Shown here: in pieces, positions 21,483-32,420 of the stretch
How positions within the stretch are numbered: position 1 is the stretch's first letter
Layout of the letters: each line of letters starts with the position of its first letter
Origin: Pisolithus tinctorius
Lineage: Eukaryota > Basidiomycota > Agaricomycetes > Boletales > Pisolithaceae
Assembly (NCBI GenBank): GCA_024663395.1
Contig: JANFAH010000001.1
Coordinates: forward strand, 248,001-312,000
Direction of reading: 5' to 3'
Length of the DNA stretch: 64,000 nt
Made by a program: the position numbers and the translations under genes
The notes under the pieces: model-generated
Databases searched by the model: none
What the model saw: only the letters and a program-made list of their open reading frames with translations
What the model was told of the DNA's origin: nothing

Positions 21483-23598
21483 TTACTTTGACTTCCTCGC
21501 CACACCATCCTTGAGTTCAGACCGCTTCTTCTTCACCCTATGCACCGCCAAACCATTCTCCTTATCTGCATCGCCTATCATGTTGTCTCGCTGGGCACGC
21601 AAGGATGGGACTGGTTTGCATTTAGGATGGCCTAGCGGAGGGTCCCCAAGCGCCTTGGAGGCTGGTGGCAGAGAGCTGTTGTCAGATGGGGCGGGAGGTA
21701 ACAAAGGCAGGTCTTGTGTCAAGTGCTCATATTGCCCTGCCGTTGTGAAATAGTCCAGATATGGATCGGTAGTACTACCAGTAAGAGACATCAAATGGTT
21801 CATAGCGTGGACAGTTGCAGGGTTAGAGCTAATGAGGGGTAGGCCATCGAAGTTCCACTGTGGTGTAAACATCAACATCGTGTCGGCCTGGAGAATGCTG
21901 TCCAGTTCCGCGCCGAAAGAGCCGAAATCCTGTGAAGATAAAAGATGATTGGAAATACCAGAAGGCTGGATACTCGCTGAAGGGACAAGAGTGCACTCAG
22001 GCATTGCAACACTCGGAAGTCCCATGATGGAACCGGGCATTGCAACGCGTGAAGGTGTTGCAACATATGCTGGAGTTTTGGCTGGACTTGCAATACTCGG
22101 ATGTGTGGTCTGAATGCGCAGTGGCGAGACGATAGGATAACATGATGTTGCAAGAGCGGAACCTGTAACGAGTCGGGGTGGAGTTGTTGCAACAGACATA
22201 CCATCATGAGAAGTTGCAACACTTAAATACCGAAGCGTTGAGAATATAAATATGAGAGTGGAAGCACCGCTCAACTTGTCCAAACGCCCAGCATTGTCAA
22301 CCTCCTGGTCATCATCGATGCCTGAATCATCACCTTCCTGGTTGTCACCAATGCCCGCATCGTCCCCTTCATTGTCCTTGCCAATGCCTGCATCATTACC
22401 TTCCTGACCCTCACCAACGTCAGCGTCATCTTCGTCATCCATGCTCCTGTGGTCGTCAGGCTCGTCGTCATTGTCACCCTTCATGACATCAGCACCATCG
22501 TTTGCGTTGCTGCCCTTGTCATGGCCTGTTTTCTTGCTGATGGAGGAGGCTGCAATGACGGGTACATTATCATCTTCCCAGTCAGCATTGCAGCTTTTCT
22601 AACTAAAAAATAGAAACTTACGGAGCTTGGAGTCAAGGAATTCCGCGTATGCTTGCACCACAGTGGAGTCGAAGTGATGGTAAGACTCTGCAAAATTAAG
22701 TCCACATCTATTCTTCCCGATGTGAAGGCTATACGAACACTGTTGTGAGCTAAAACACAATTAGTAGTACTTTGCTCACCTTGCAACCACACACTGCTCC
22801 TCGGCGTCCGCCGGATCTGGCCCACCCATCAGAACTGAAAAGGACCAGCTGGTCTTTTGTGACAAATGGGTGAGAATCTGCGTGAGTGCTGGCGCGCACT
22901 GCTGTATATTACTGAAAGAGGAATGAGCGCTAACTGCCCTCAGCGTCACAGCCAGTGTTCCCACCTTCTATGCGTTTCAGCATCAACATCAGCACTGATT
23001 TCATCGTCACTCTCAGTGGGGGGCGTCTTCCTACTGGTATGTTGCTCGTTATGGATGCGCATAACTTCGTCTCGGATCTCTTGAGGTTCCACCCTAAACT
23101 TTTTGTCGATCTGATCACGAAGACTGGAAATGTTACTATCGGTCGAGATGTCGGGCTTGACCTGCGAGGTATAGTACATTTTTGAATAAATTTCCAGCGG
23201 CTTTTTTATGCGAGTTTTAGCTTTCATCAAGCCGTCGATAATGGTCAATGTCTTCCTGTTCGCAGCCTGATTTTTCCCAGCTCCCGTGTGCCAGCACAAC
23301 CACTGTCGTAATTGCTGCACGAAATTCAGTGAGCTCTTCCGTGAAGTAATGTGATATCGCTGACCTGTTGGCACTTGGTGACAGCGTCTCCGAGGATCTT
23401 GTCCTGCTCAAGAGTCAATGATACATCTGGTGGGAGGTCCGGGAATGCAACAGCCCTCTCGGGCCAGAGTTGCGACCATTGTTTGAAGACGGTCGGCCAG
23501 TATCGTGAGTATTCCTTGGTGCTCATACTTGAGTACCGCACTAACTCATCCTGCAAAAACTTCTTCTGCTCGGGGGTCGTCCATTCCTTCCTTGGCAT
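21483..23598 (-). CDS. KDZ cargo gene A: SANT-like N terminus, acidic repeat region
   Basis: Multi-exon minus gene. The first exon starts MPRKEWTTPEQKKFLQDELV, a helical region resembling the N termini of many mushroom-specific hypothetical proteins. It splices (donor after TKCQQ, acceptor GTGCAG) into a segment with TKIKKP-like basic and QIDKKFRVEPQEIRDEV helical stretches, then SWSFSVLMGGPDPAD and GLNFAESYHHFDSTVVQAYAEFL. The last exon (to 21,483) has an acidic repeat of about ten residues (GIGDNQEGDDAGI-like, five units) and a basic end. Exact internal junctions between 22,480 and 22,960 are not resolved. No catalytic motif is recognised; a DNA- or chromatin-binding role is only a guess. 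Confidence 0.6.
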
Positions 23599-23826
23599 GT
23601 CTACAACGTGATGCCAGTCACTAACCCTAATGTGTACCGTGCAACAAAATCCAACTTACTGGCAGCCAACAGTTATAATGCAAGGACAGAGAGTCGAGAC
23701 AAGGTGAGGCATATAAACAAAACATTTTATACTGAACGCGTTGATGCAGAACGCGCTGATATGTTTGTCGCATTCAACAAGGAGCGTGTCAACACATCTT
23801 ATCTTACACTAGGTGATCTATGTTGA

Positions 23827-24285
23827 TTAGGGATCTAGGCCACTGCATTCAAAATGAAAAATCAACGCAGATCCTAAAAGGTATGCGTTGGCGAGTCTTC
23901 TGTGTAATATATCAATGTATCTTATGTTACAGATCTCGGTGACTGCAGAAAGCCTCGGATTCGTGGAATGGCCACCGAGCGAGAGTGAAGGCAACTACGG
24001 TAATCCGTCTTCATGCTCGCGTAGCGCATTGACGTGTCTTCGTACAATGCATCCATGTATCTCATGTACAGATCTCGGCCACCACAGAACACGTCAGATT
24101 CACAGAATGGCCACTGAGTAACTATGCGACTGGCATGTAGGAGAAAAGCACAAGAGCGAAGACAGTGATGGCGATTCAGATAAATTGCAGATCTTCAATT
24201 ATCAAATACCACAAGTCGTTGTTCTCGAAACTGTGGCAAGTGCAAGGTCAGTGCATTTGGATAGCGAGGGAACCACTTCATTCTG
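23827..24285. other. intergenic within KDZ element
   Basis: Contains two similar ~110-bp segments (around 23,880 and 24,020: TCTCGGTGACTGCAGAAAGC versus TCTCGGCCACCACAGAACAC), suggesting a local duplication. No gene seen. Confidence 0.4.
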
Positions 24286-24292
24286 TAGTACT

Positions 24293-25217
24293 ACATAGTG
24301 TCTAGTGGGTAGTTCTGGAACAATAAAATGCCTCTTGTACGCATCCCAGCCACATCTGCACCTTCCATAGCATTCATCAAGAGGTCCTCCAGAATTCGTG
24401 ATGCTAAGTGAATACGATCGTACGTTTCCTTGGTAGGATCATTCAGGTCATCCCAGTGTTGCTATTTCAACCTGCGCACTCGTGACTCCAAGCCATCCAC
24501 CTTGGACAGAACAGCCCAAATTCTTGAATAATCTCCACTATCGATGTAGTTTTGGCATAGGTTGTCCATAAACGAGTGACAGGAGTTCCCTATTATTGCC
24601 TTCAGCGAGTGGTTGATCTGATCAATGGAATCTGGCCCAGAGCACGATGAAGAATTGACACGAAACTGCCTATTGGGGTGCGATGAGGCATGAAACTGTT
24701 CCAGGCGAGTACCTCCGACCTGCCTGGGCCTAAATCCTTGTCGTTCCTTAGGATCACTGAAGGGTCTCAGGTTACAGGATATGGGGAGTGGAGTGAGTGC
24801 GCACAGCAGCTTAGGGGACGATTCTGTGTCCTGTCGTTCACTAGGATCGCTGAAGGGTGTCAGGTTATAGGATATGGGGAGTGGAGTGAGCGCGCACAAC
24901 AGTTCAGGGGATGGTTCTGTGTCCAAATGGATCGCCCTAGACTCATAAGAGTAAGTAACTCGCTGTGACAACTAGTTAGAAACCCGATCATACGAAGTCT
25001 CCTCTGACTGGAAAGAACTCTTGGCTCTGCCTCGTTTTGCCTTGAGCTTGAAGTTGATTTCGTCTCTATGGCTGAGGATGAACAACAATCCTGAGCCGAG
25101 AAGCATCCTTCAGAATAAAGAGAAATAAATTTGATACCTCTGATAGTATTTCATTCGATAAGCCCGAGCAGCCAAAACCTTTTGATCTTGTGTTTTGTAT
25201 AATTTCGGCTGCCCCAT
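24293..25217 (-). pseudogene. KDZ cargo gene B: GxPKxY-type basic protein, probably broken
   Basis: The minus strand from 25,217 begins MGQPKLYKTQDQKVLAARAY and MKYYQR, a basic helical start I recall from mushroom hypothetical proteins (consensus GRPKxYxT..EK). An intron near 25,130 leads to a Ser-rich region that contains a 72-bp tandem duplication (two ELLCALTPLPISYNL-like copies, 24,765-24,910). The C-terminal part (SFMDNLCQNYIDSGDYSRIW, then QHWDDLNDPTKETYDRI after a TAG at about 24,467) reads as a continuous helical protein apart from that stop. Function unknown. Splice sites at the front are uncertain. Confidence 0.45.
24765..24912. repeat. 72-bp tandem duplication in cargo gene B
   Basis: TAGGATCACTGAAGGGTCTC...GATTCTGTGTCC is followed by a near-identical second copy. 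The unit is a multiple of three and keeps the frame. Confidence 0.8.
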
Positions 25218-25680
25218 GTCGAAGTTGTCAGAGTAGTAAGAGCATGTCACCATGGTAGGAGATTTACTACGTATGCCTATTACAGCAGATAACCATATAC
25301 ACACAAACGACTAATCCTAATCGTGTATTTGCTTCATACCTATTAGCGCATTTGCATGTATACCCTTTAGTCTCCAGACGTTCTGTAGCGTGAAGAATTC
25401 AGACACTAGACAGCGCCTCCCAGAACGTCCCAAGACTATCCACCCCATGTCGAAGTTGTCAGAGTAGTAAGAGATTGTCGTCGTGATAGGAGATTTACTA
25501 CGTATGCCTATTACAGCAGATAACCATACACACAAACGACTAATCCTAATTGTGTATTTGCTTCGTACCTATTAGCGCGTTTGCATGTATACCCTTTAGT
25601 CTCCAGACGTTCTGTAGCGCGAAGAATTCAGACACTAGACAGCACCTTCCAGAATGTCTTGGGACTTTATACCCATGTGT
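25213..25680. repeat. ~230-bp tandem duplication upstream of cargo gene B
   Basis: CCCCATGTCGAAGTTGTCAG and about 215 following bases recur at 25,443 with few differences. It duplicates the start region of cargo gene B together with its upstream flank; the second copy lacks the following coding exon. Confidence 0.85.
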
Positions 25681-25814
25681 TTCGTGCTGTTTTGTTTCAT
25701 ATTCCCGGTCTGATAGTTAGATTTTGCAGAGTCATGCACATGTTTAGGCAAAAATCAGTTGTTAATTTGTGTATACAACTAATAATGTTCAAGCAAAAGT
25801 CAGCACAAGACGGA

Positions 25815-26831
25815 TCACTGTAACTGAATCAAATGCCACAAATACAAAGCCTCTGCCATGGCAAGGCCATGTTGCGAAAGTCGAAGAGCAAATACGTGGT
25901 CACTTAATGCGCCATTACGTGCACATATAATAGTGTCAATAGCCTCACGCATATAGCCATGAGCAGTGAGATATCGTGCCGCATGAGCACCAAGCACCTG
26001 GGCATGAATATAGGTAGCTGTATTTTCAGAGTAGTGGTGGCGACTTTCTGTGATCCCCCTAAGACTCCGTACATGTGCATATATAATTGGGCTTGTACGA
26101 GATCCAGAATCACGCCAAATCGGAGGCGGAGCTGAGGTCAAAGTGAGAAGTTGGATGTCAACGAAGGACAACATCATCCACCCACCACTCATGGAATGTC
26201 CACACGCTTGAGAAGGCACGGATTGGGTCAGTCGAGGGGCCACAATGTCAGCGTCTTGAAGGCCTACAACATCAGCATCTTGAAGGGCTATTCGTGGTAA
26301 GCGCACAACATCAGCAGGGAGAATGGTATATGACACTAACTGATGGATTCAGCTACTTCGTCTACTGTCACCACTCGTGGTAGTTGATCCTCAATGCCCT
26401 TCACCGCCATATACACTAAGGCCTCATGAAGTGTGTCGGTCCGTTTCCATTTTGCCCAATGAAATGAGCTCCCTGCATGAGTGGCTCCTTCTCTAGTATA
26501 GGATTGTGATTAGTCGGGGAGAATTTGTAGTATGAGACACTTACTCAGTGCGATGAACACCGGGGGGGTTTCCGACAACAACTGCATAGAAACTGTCACC
26601 TGTGTCTTTGAGGAGGTCTCGAACTGCTGGCGACTTGTTGAGGAAGGTGACCAAGTCATGGGTGGTCGGTTCAGGTAGTATTGGTTGTAAGACGCTATCC
26701 AATGTTTGCATGACAAGTTTTGCCTCGTCCATGGAATTACACTCGATGGCGATGGGGAGTGGAGGTGACGACCTCCCACAAAGGATATATGGACTATAAC
26801 AACACGGTTTTCCATTATTATCTGTATGCAT
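25815..26831 (-). CDS. KDZ cargo gene C: RNase H1 N-terminal (viroplasmin-like) domain protein
   Basis: Exon 1 (26,831-26,545) ends FYAVVVGNPPGVHRTE; a phase-consistent intron (GTAAGTGTC..TACTAG) joins it to GATHAGSSFHWAKWKRTDTL. The result, FYAVVVGxPPGVHxT then a KWKRTDTLHEALVYM helix, resembles the RNase H1 N-terminal/viroplasmin fold (YAVxxGxxxGIxxxW...KxFxTxEEA), which binds RNA:DNA hybrids in RNase H1. No RNase H catalytic domain follows; the last exon (26,336-25,815) is a helical region ending in RLSQHGLAMAEALYLWHLI. A further short intron near 26,340-26,380 is needed to stay in frame. Domain call is by pattern only. Confidence 0.5.
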
Positions 26832-26839
26832 TAGTCAGT

Positions 26840-27455
26840 TGAAGAGTCTGACTCACCACCCATGGTAAATGCTGGGTTTGGTCCCACCTATGATTACCCA
26901 CCAAGACATTGTAGTGCACGGCAGGTGATTCTAGTCTCATGCTCTCTCATTTTATAACCAGTCCACTATCTAAGCACCGTCTCCAGGCTTCAATTAGTCC
27001 TCAGATCACGTAACCTCGGGTGCCGAATGCTAAGTGCAGTGTGCAATTTGCTGTCACCAAAGTCCACAGTCAGCAGTCCGGGGAATGCTCGTGCTCCGTG
27101 TTACACAAACTTCTTTAGAGGTGAGTGATTAGGAAAGAAGCATCACTGAAAAACCCTGAGGATGAATCAATGATGTCCGATCACCTGCCGTTTCGCCAGG
27201 ATTTTGCCTTATAAGTTTTAACTTTAATCCTGAAGATCAACATACTGCAAACCCCGAGGATGTCCAACCGTCTGTCGCGTCGCCATTGTCAAGATTAACC
27301 CTGAAGATCGACATGTACGTTCCTTCAACTTTAAATCCGAGGCTAAATGAAAAGCATGTTGCTATAGGTCAGGTATTTATTACAGTGGTCGCGTGTTCAG
27401 CTTGCTTTCAACCCCCCTTCCCTACTCGTCCTTTGTTACTGGTATCGAGTCACTG
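26840..27455. other. intergenic within KDZ, between divergent genes
   Basis: Separates minus cargo gene C from the plus-strand SIM-like gene, so it may act as a two-way promoter. It has repeated CCTGAAGATC-type words (27,230 and 27,300). No gene seen. Confidence 0.4.
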
Positions 27456-27461
27456 TTTATC

Positions 27462-27860
27462 ATGCCGCATAAATGCATCAAGCTGATATTGCCGAATGAA
27501 ACGGGACTCCATGGTTTCTCTATTTCATATATGCACGAGGAACCAGCCATAATGGTATGTGCAATGATGTTCGCATGAGCATGAGATGACTGACTTACCC
27601 CTCTCAAGACATTTCAGATTCTTATTGATGACTCCGACGACAGCGATTCTCCAACTGATACTAAGGTTCCGGTGGCGTCCAATGTCACCCGGGATGTTAC
27701 CAAGAAGGAGGTGTCATCGGTGAGCATTCCGTTCCATTATGTAATGAGCATCTTGCTTATGGCCTTAAATTTACAGCCCAAAACTCGCAAAAGGGGCGTC
27801 GACGGCTCTCCCTCGCCTGTGGCAGTGAAACGGACTAGGGGGAGTGCTCGAACTACCTAA
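27462..27860 (+). CDS. KDZ cargo gene D: 92-residue protein with SUMO-interaction-like motif
   Basis: Three exons with all junctions in phase 0: 27,462-27,554, 27,618-27,719 and 27,777-27,860. The product starts MPHKCIKLILPNE, and exon joining creates IMILIDDSDDSDSP, a hydrophobic core followed by Asp/Ser, which fits the consensus SUMO-interaction motif. The C-terminal third (PKTRKRGVDGSPSP, VKRTRG) is basic and looks like a nuclear localisation signal. It lies directly upstream of the KDZ transposase on the same strand. No homolog is recognised. Small size makes the call tentative, but three consistent splice junctions support it. Confidence 0.55.
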
Positions 27861-28171
27861 AGGGTTAATAGATCTACCCACTTCTTTGATTACATAAGTT
27901 GTATTTGGCATGTTGTAAATGCATGGCTCCCAAGTTTCAACCTATCAATGTATATATGAAGGACCGTATACGACGTGAAGTGAATAATCCGTGGTCGCTT
28001 CAGTCAGCTTTGTTGATTGCCATTGCCCCAGCGTCCAAAAGCTCTTGGAATGTGGCACTCGGATTCGCCAACGATATATACAGCTATTCATTTGATCATT
28101 TTGGTGAGAGATTCAGCGGTATCGAAAATTCGTAGATCCTCATCTTTTTTCACAAGCAAAAGGCCGAGGAG

Positions 28172-31100
28172 ATGAAACATACACGCTTTCACTTTCATCG
28201 ACAGTATGTTTATGCCCCTCCTGCACTGTACTTACATACTGACCATTATCAACAGGTCACTTTCATGCAGCAAGAATCGCATGTCAGCGATGGGCCGTCC
28301 CCGCCCCGACCTCCTGTGGGCCCACTTTGTTTCCGAAAAATTCCTGGCTTTACCATTCATAAACGAAAGGCTGAGGAGATGGAATCCGCATCTACCCGTC
28401 GCCACACCAAGATTCAGTTGGACACGCACGGCGCACTCCATTTGACTACCCACATACTCACCACTCCCAACCCTGTCCCCAAACCTACTGCTGTGCAGCC
28501 CGGGGTTGCGTGCCATTGCCTAGAGATTCCTGAGTGTACGGACAGACTGCCGTCTGGTGTCGACCTTGGAATTTTGGGTACGGAGCCCAGACAGACAACA
28601 GAATCTGTAAGTGAACTTTTTGTGAGATCAGACGCAACTTGGCTGATGTATTGATTAGGACTTACCACTCCTCACGTGGTCAAAATTAGACCGTGAAGAC
28701 TACTTATCAGAGCTACTCAGGCTGGAAGGTAGATGTGGTGTTTCCAGTATCTGTCCCGACTGCAAGCTTCGACCGGCTCGCTTCTGCTGTGACAATTGCC
28801 TTGGAGTTGACATGTACTGCCAAGAATGTGTAGTGACTCATCACAGAGATCACCCATTGCACCATGTGAGGGTAAGTGGTAATACACTCGGAAGAGTATC
28901 GTACTTATACTATTGACAGGAGTGGAGTGGCAGATACTTCGCAAGCAAAACGTTGAAGGAGTTGGGCTTGATCGTGCAGTTGGGCCATCCTATTGGCAAA
29001 AGGTGCTGCAGGCCCTGGTCTGTCCTGAAAGATGAGTTTGTTGTTATGCACAGGAATGGGATTCACATTGTCAGCCTTACCTTCTGTGGGTGTGAGACCG
29101 CAGATTCATATACACGACAATTGCTGCGCATTCGCTGGCTCCCTGCAACTTCTGATAAGCCCCGCACTGCAGCAATGTTCCGAGTCCTGGAAGACTTTCA
29201 TCTCCTGTCATTAGAATCCAAGCTTTCTTGTTACGAGTTTTACAGTGCCTTGTCACGTCGTTCAGATAATACTGGATTAAATCCACCTAAGGTGCTTCGC
29301 AGTTCATGTTGTAAAGTTTGTGCTCAGTCGTGTCAGGCTCGTTATGAACAGTTTTTGAGAATGGTCCGTCAATGGCGCCACCTCAAGATGCTCAAACGTT
29401 CAGGATGAGGACACGACCCTGCTGGTGTTTTAAATACAAAAGAAGGCGAATGTGCAGTGTTATGTCCAGCATGTCCTCAACCCGGGAAGAACATGACGGG
29501 GTCACCAGAAAGGTTAGCTATATCTTAACTCCGATATTCGACTAAATTGTTATGTAGAGATGTTGACACACTTTTTGTCGCTCTTGATGCCAACTTTCGC
29601 CTCAGACGTTGTGCAGTCTCGAATAATGAGAACGATCCGAGCCTCAGTCAGGGCTGGGTGTATTTTGTGGAGGACACCATGTTCAAGAGATACTTAAGTG
29701 ACCACTGGCATGATATCCAAGAGGTATGCAGTCGTCCACTGAATGCACTTGCAAACATTTATTTTAATCCAGAAAAGCACGTGCTCAAATCACAATGCGG
29801 TGAATATGGCAGATGCGAAGTCAAAGAAGGGTTGCGATGCAACTGGCGTTGGCATGGTTGTTTGCGCCAGGCATGGCATGAGGCTCCCAAATGGGATAGT
29901 TGACCTACAATACAGCGAAAGGTGTGTATCATTTACATCCAATGTGATATCATTTCATGGGCGTAAAACATACAGATATGTGAATATGGACTATGCATTT
30001 GCATCTGCACTACACCACTCAGATGCGACTGTCCTCAAAGTTTCGTACGACATTGCCTGCCAGTGGCACAAGAAGTTATATCAGCGGATGGACCAGATGC
30101 CACCTTCTTTACAGTCAAACTTACGCAACCGGGCCGTTACGTTTCTCGTACCCAAGTTTCACCTTCCTGCCCACATCGCCTCATGCCAATGGTCCTTCTC
30201 CTTCAATTGGACCAAGGGTGTTGGTCGGACAGATGGCGAAGAACCTGAGCGTGGATGGGCAAACCTTAACCCCGCTGCTTCAAGCACGAAGACCATGGGC
30301 CCTGGTCATCGTCGAGACACACTGGATGACTACTTTGGTGACTGGAACTGGAAAAAGCTTATTGGACTGGGTTCGCTACCATTTCCGTTGATTCACTGAG
30401 GACTGACTTACCTCCCGTTCGTTGTAGGCGCTTCTCTTCTTAGGAAGGTAAAGGAGGCCGTCCCCGAGCACAATGATCATCAACGTGACTTTGAAGAATT
30501 AACACAGTCGCTCAAGCTCAAGTTTCCTGAGCAACTCGCTCTATGGAAGCAGCAGATAGAGGACTGGGAAGCCGACTCGACCAAGCCTAATCCATTCGAA
30601 GTCAAGAATGATGGTATGTACAGTCTCGAACAAATTTTTGTTTCCCTTCAATTCATCTATTACTGTACCTTCACAGGTATCACGCAAGCTAGTATCCGCT
30701 TACAATTGGCGAAGGATGAGGCCGATGCGCTTGCGGGAGGGAGTGAGCTCCTACTACATCCAGATGTAACCCCGAGCGTTCTCATTGGCGCTGGGATTGA
30801 CCTAGAGGATCAGCAGTAAGTCACCCTCTGTGGAACATCTGTTGATCTAACTCCTGCAACATAGACGATGTCTGCGTGATGCCACCGAGCTGGCATCGTG
30901 TGTCACGGATATGCACAAACTCAGGGTTCAACAACGAAGCAACACACTGATGAGGCGAATCGAGGCATGGCAAAAACTTCAAGTCCTGTTTATGCCTGGT
31001 GTAAGTGCCCTCCAGGACGAGTGGCCGGAGTTTGCCAGTCGACCTCATTCCCCGGAGGACATCCCGTTGTTCCTCCCATCGCAAGTTAGCGGCAAAGTCA

Positions 31101-31898
31101 CATGTCCACCGAAATTGGCAATGATTGAACTTCGACTCAGGGAGGGTCAAGCGCACGATGCATTGAATGATCTGCGCCAGGGTCTTCGATCTCGTGCATA
31201 CATGCTCAAATTCAAGGATCATTTTTTACATGGTCAAGGAGCCAACACCCGCGCACGAAATTGTCTCAAAGCCCTAGATACCAAGATAAATACTGCTGCT
31301 ACAAGGTACCGTGTAGCGTATCGAGCATTAACCATTCTCGCCCCCCTGGTTGGACAAGTTGGGTGGAGGGACAAGCTTCGCCCACTTGTGGACGAGGACA
31401 TTAGTGCACTCACAGATGCTTACGACCTCCGGCCTGGAGAGGGACAGCGCCGTGTTTCTTGGATTTGGCGGTTATACGGGTACAGTGATCACGCCACAGA
31501 GAAGGAATCAGATGACGGTTTTCAGGAGGGTAAGCATCTTCTAGTAGCCTCATCAACCTCGCTTTAGTGCTAATCTTAACTCCATATTAGCCATCCATGT
31601 GGAGTGGTGCAAAGCACGCGCATGCACACACCGCTGGGAAGAGGAGGTTAGGCTACTATTTGAAGAAAAGCAACGTACATTACAGTTTCTTGAGTGGCAC
31701 GCAAATTGGTGGATGGGCCGTGCTAGTGCCATTGCAACAGGTGACAAAGCTCTCTCCGATGGGTGTCATGCATATGCCGAGCATCAGGCAGAACTTCGGC
31801 ATCAGCTCACAAGGTCATTTGCTGATATGTGGAAGGACACACAGCGTTTCTTGGATGTTGCCGATGCTTATAGTGTATCTCCCTCTTCTATACTCTGA
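28172..31898 (+). pseudogene. KDZ transposase with CxC2 cysteine cluster; one nonsense codon
   Basis: Eleven exons give 1,067 codons with every junction in phase (28,172-28,606; 28,659-28,871; 28,920-29,291; 29,337-29,512; 29,558-29,723; 29,773-29,921; 29,976-30,370; 30,428-30,613; 30,677-30,815; 30,865-31,529; 31,591-31,898). Exon 2 carries the CxC2 cluster typical of KDZ transposases (CPDCKLRPARFCC, YCQECVVTHHRDHPLHH). The RNase H-fold core follows: FVALDANFRLRR, ATGVGMVVCARHG, YVNMDYAF, VSYDIACQWHK, KFHLPAHIASCQ and TDGEEPERGWANLNP, with acidic residues kept. The only lesion is TGA at 29,406-29,408 in KRSG-stop-GHDPAG, where the family has Arg (CGA). The start codon is uncertain. Readthrough or repair in trans cannot be excluded. 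Confidence 0.9.
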
Positions 31899-32039
31899 AA
31901 CATCTTAGTTTCAATCTTACTGCTTTGTAACCGTGAATTGACTGTGACCGTGAGTATCTGTGTATCGCGTGCAGTGCCATAGCACCATAGGGTAGTGTTG
32001 CTGTTGCATTATTATACTAATCTTATTGCCGTCTATACT

Positions 32040-32420
32040 ACACATGTTGCAACACCCGTTGCAATGTCTATACTACTTTTGTTGCAATGTGTTGCAGCAC
32101 CTTGTGTATCGCGCGCGGTGCCATAGCGCCATAGGTGTTAGATTTGGCAGGTCCGAGTCATGAGAGTCACTTTCCATTTTAAGGCTTTATTTCGTATAGA
32201 CACCCGTTGCAATGTCTATACTACTTTTGTTGCAATGTGTTGCAGCACCTTGTGTATCACGCGCGGTGCCATAGCGCCATAGGTGTTAGATTTGGCAGGT
32301 CTGAGTCGTGAGAGTCACTTTCTGTTTTAAGGCTTTATTTCGTATAGTGCTACTTTTGTTGCAATGCGTTGCAGCACCCATTGCAACATCTATACTACTT
32401 TTATTGCAATAATATTGCAA
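32040..32420. repeat. KDZ right subterminal repeats
   Basis: Two ~150-bp direct repeats (about 32,053 and 32,205), each containing CACCCGTTGCAATGTCTATA, then GCGCGCGGTGCCATAGCGCC and TGAGAGTCACTTTC, plus a shorter third. They share the TTGCAA and TCTATACTACTTT words with the left end. Confidence 0.8.
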
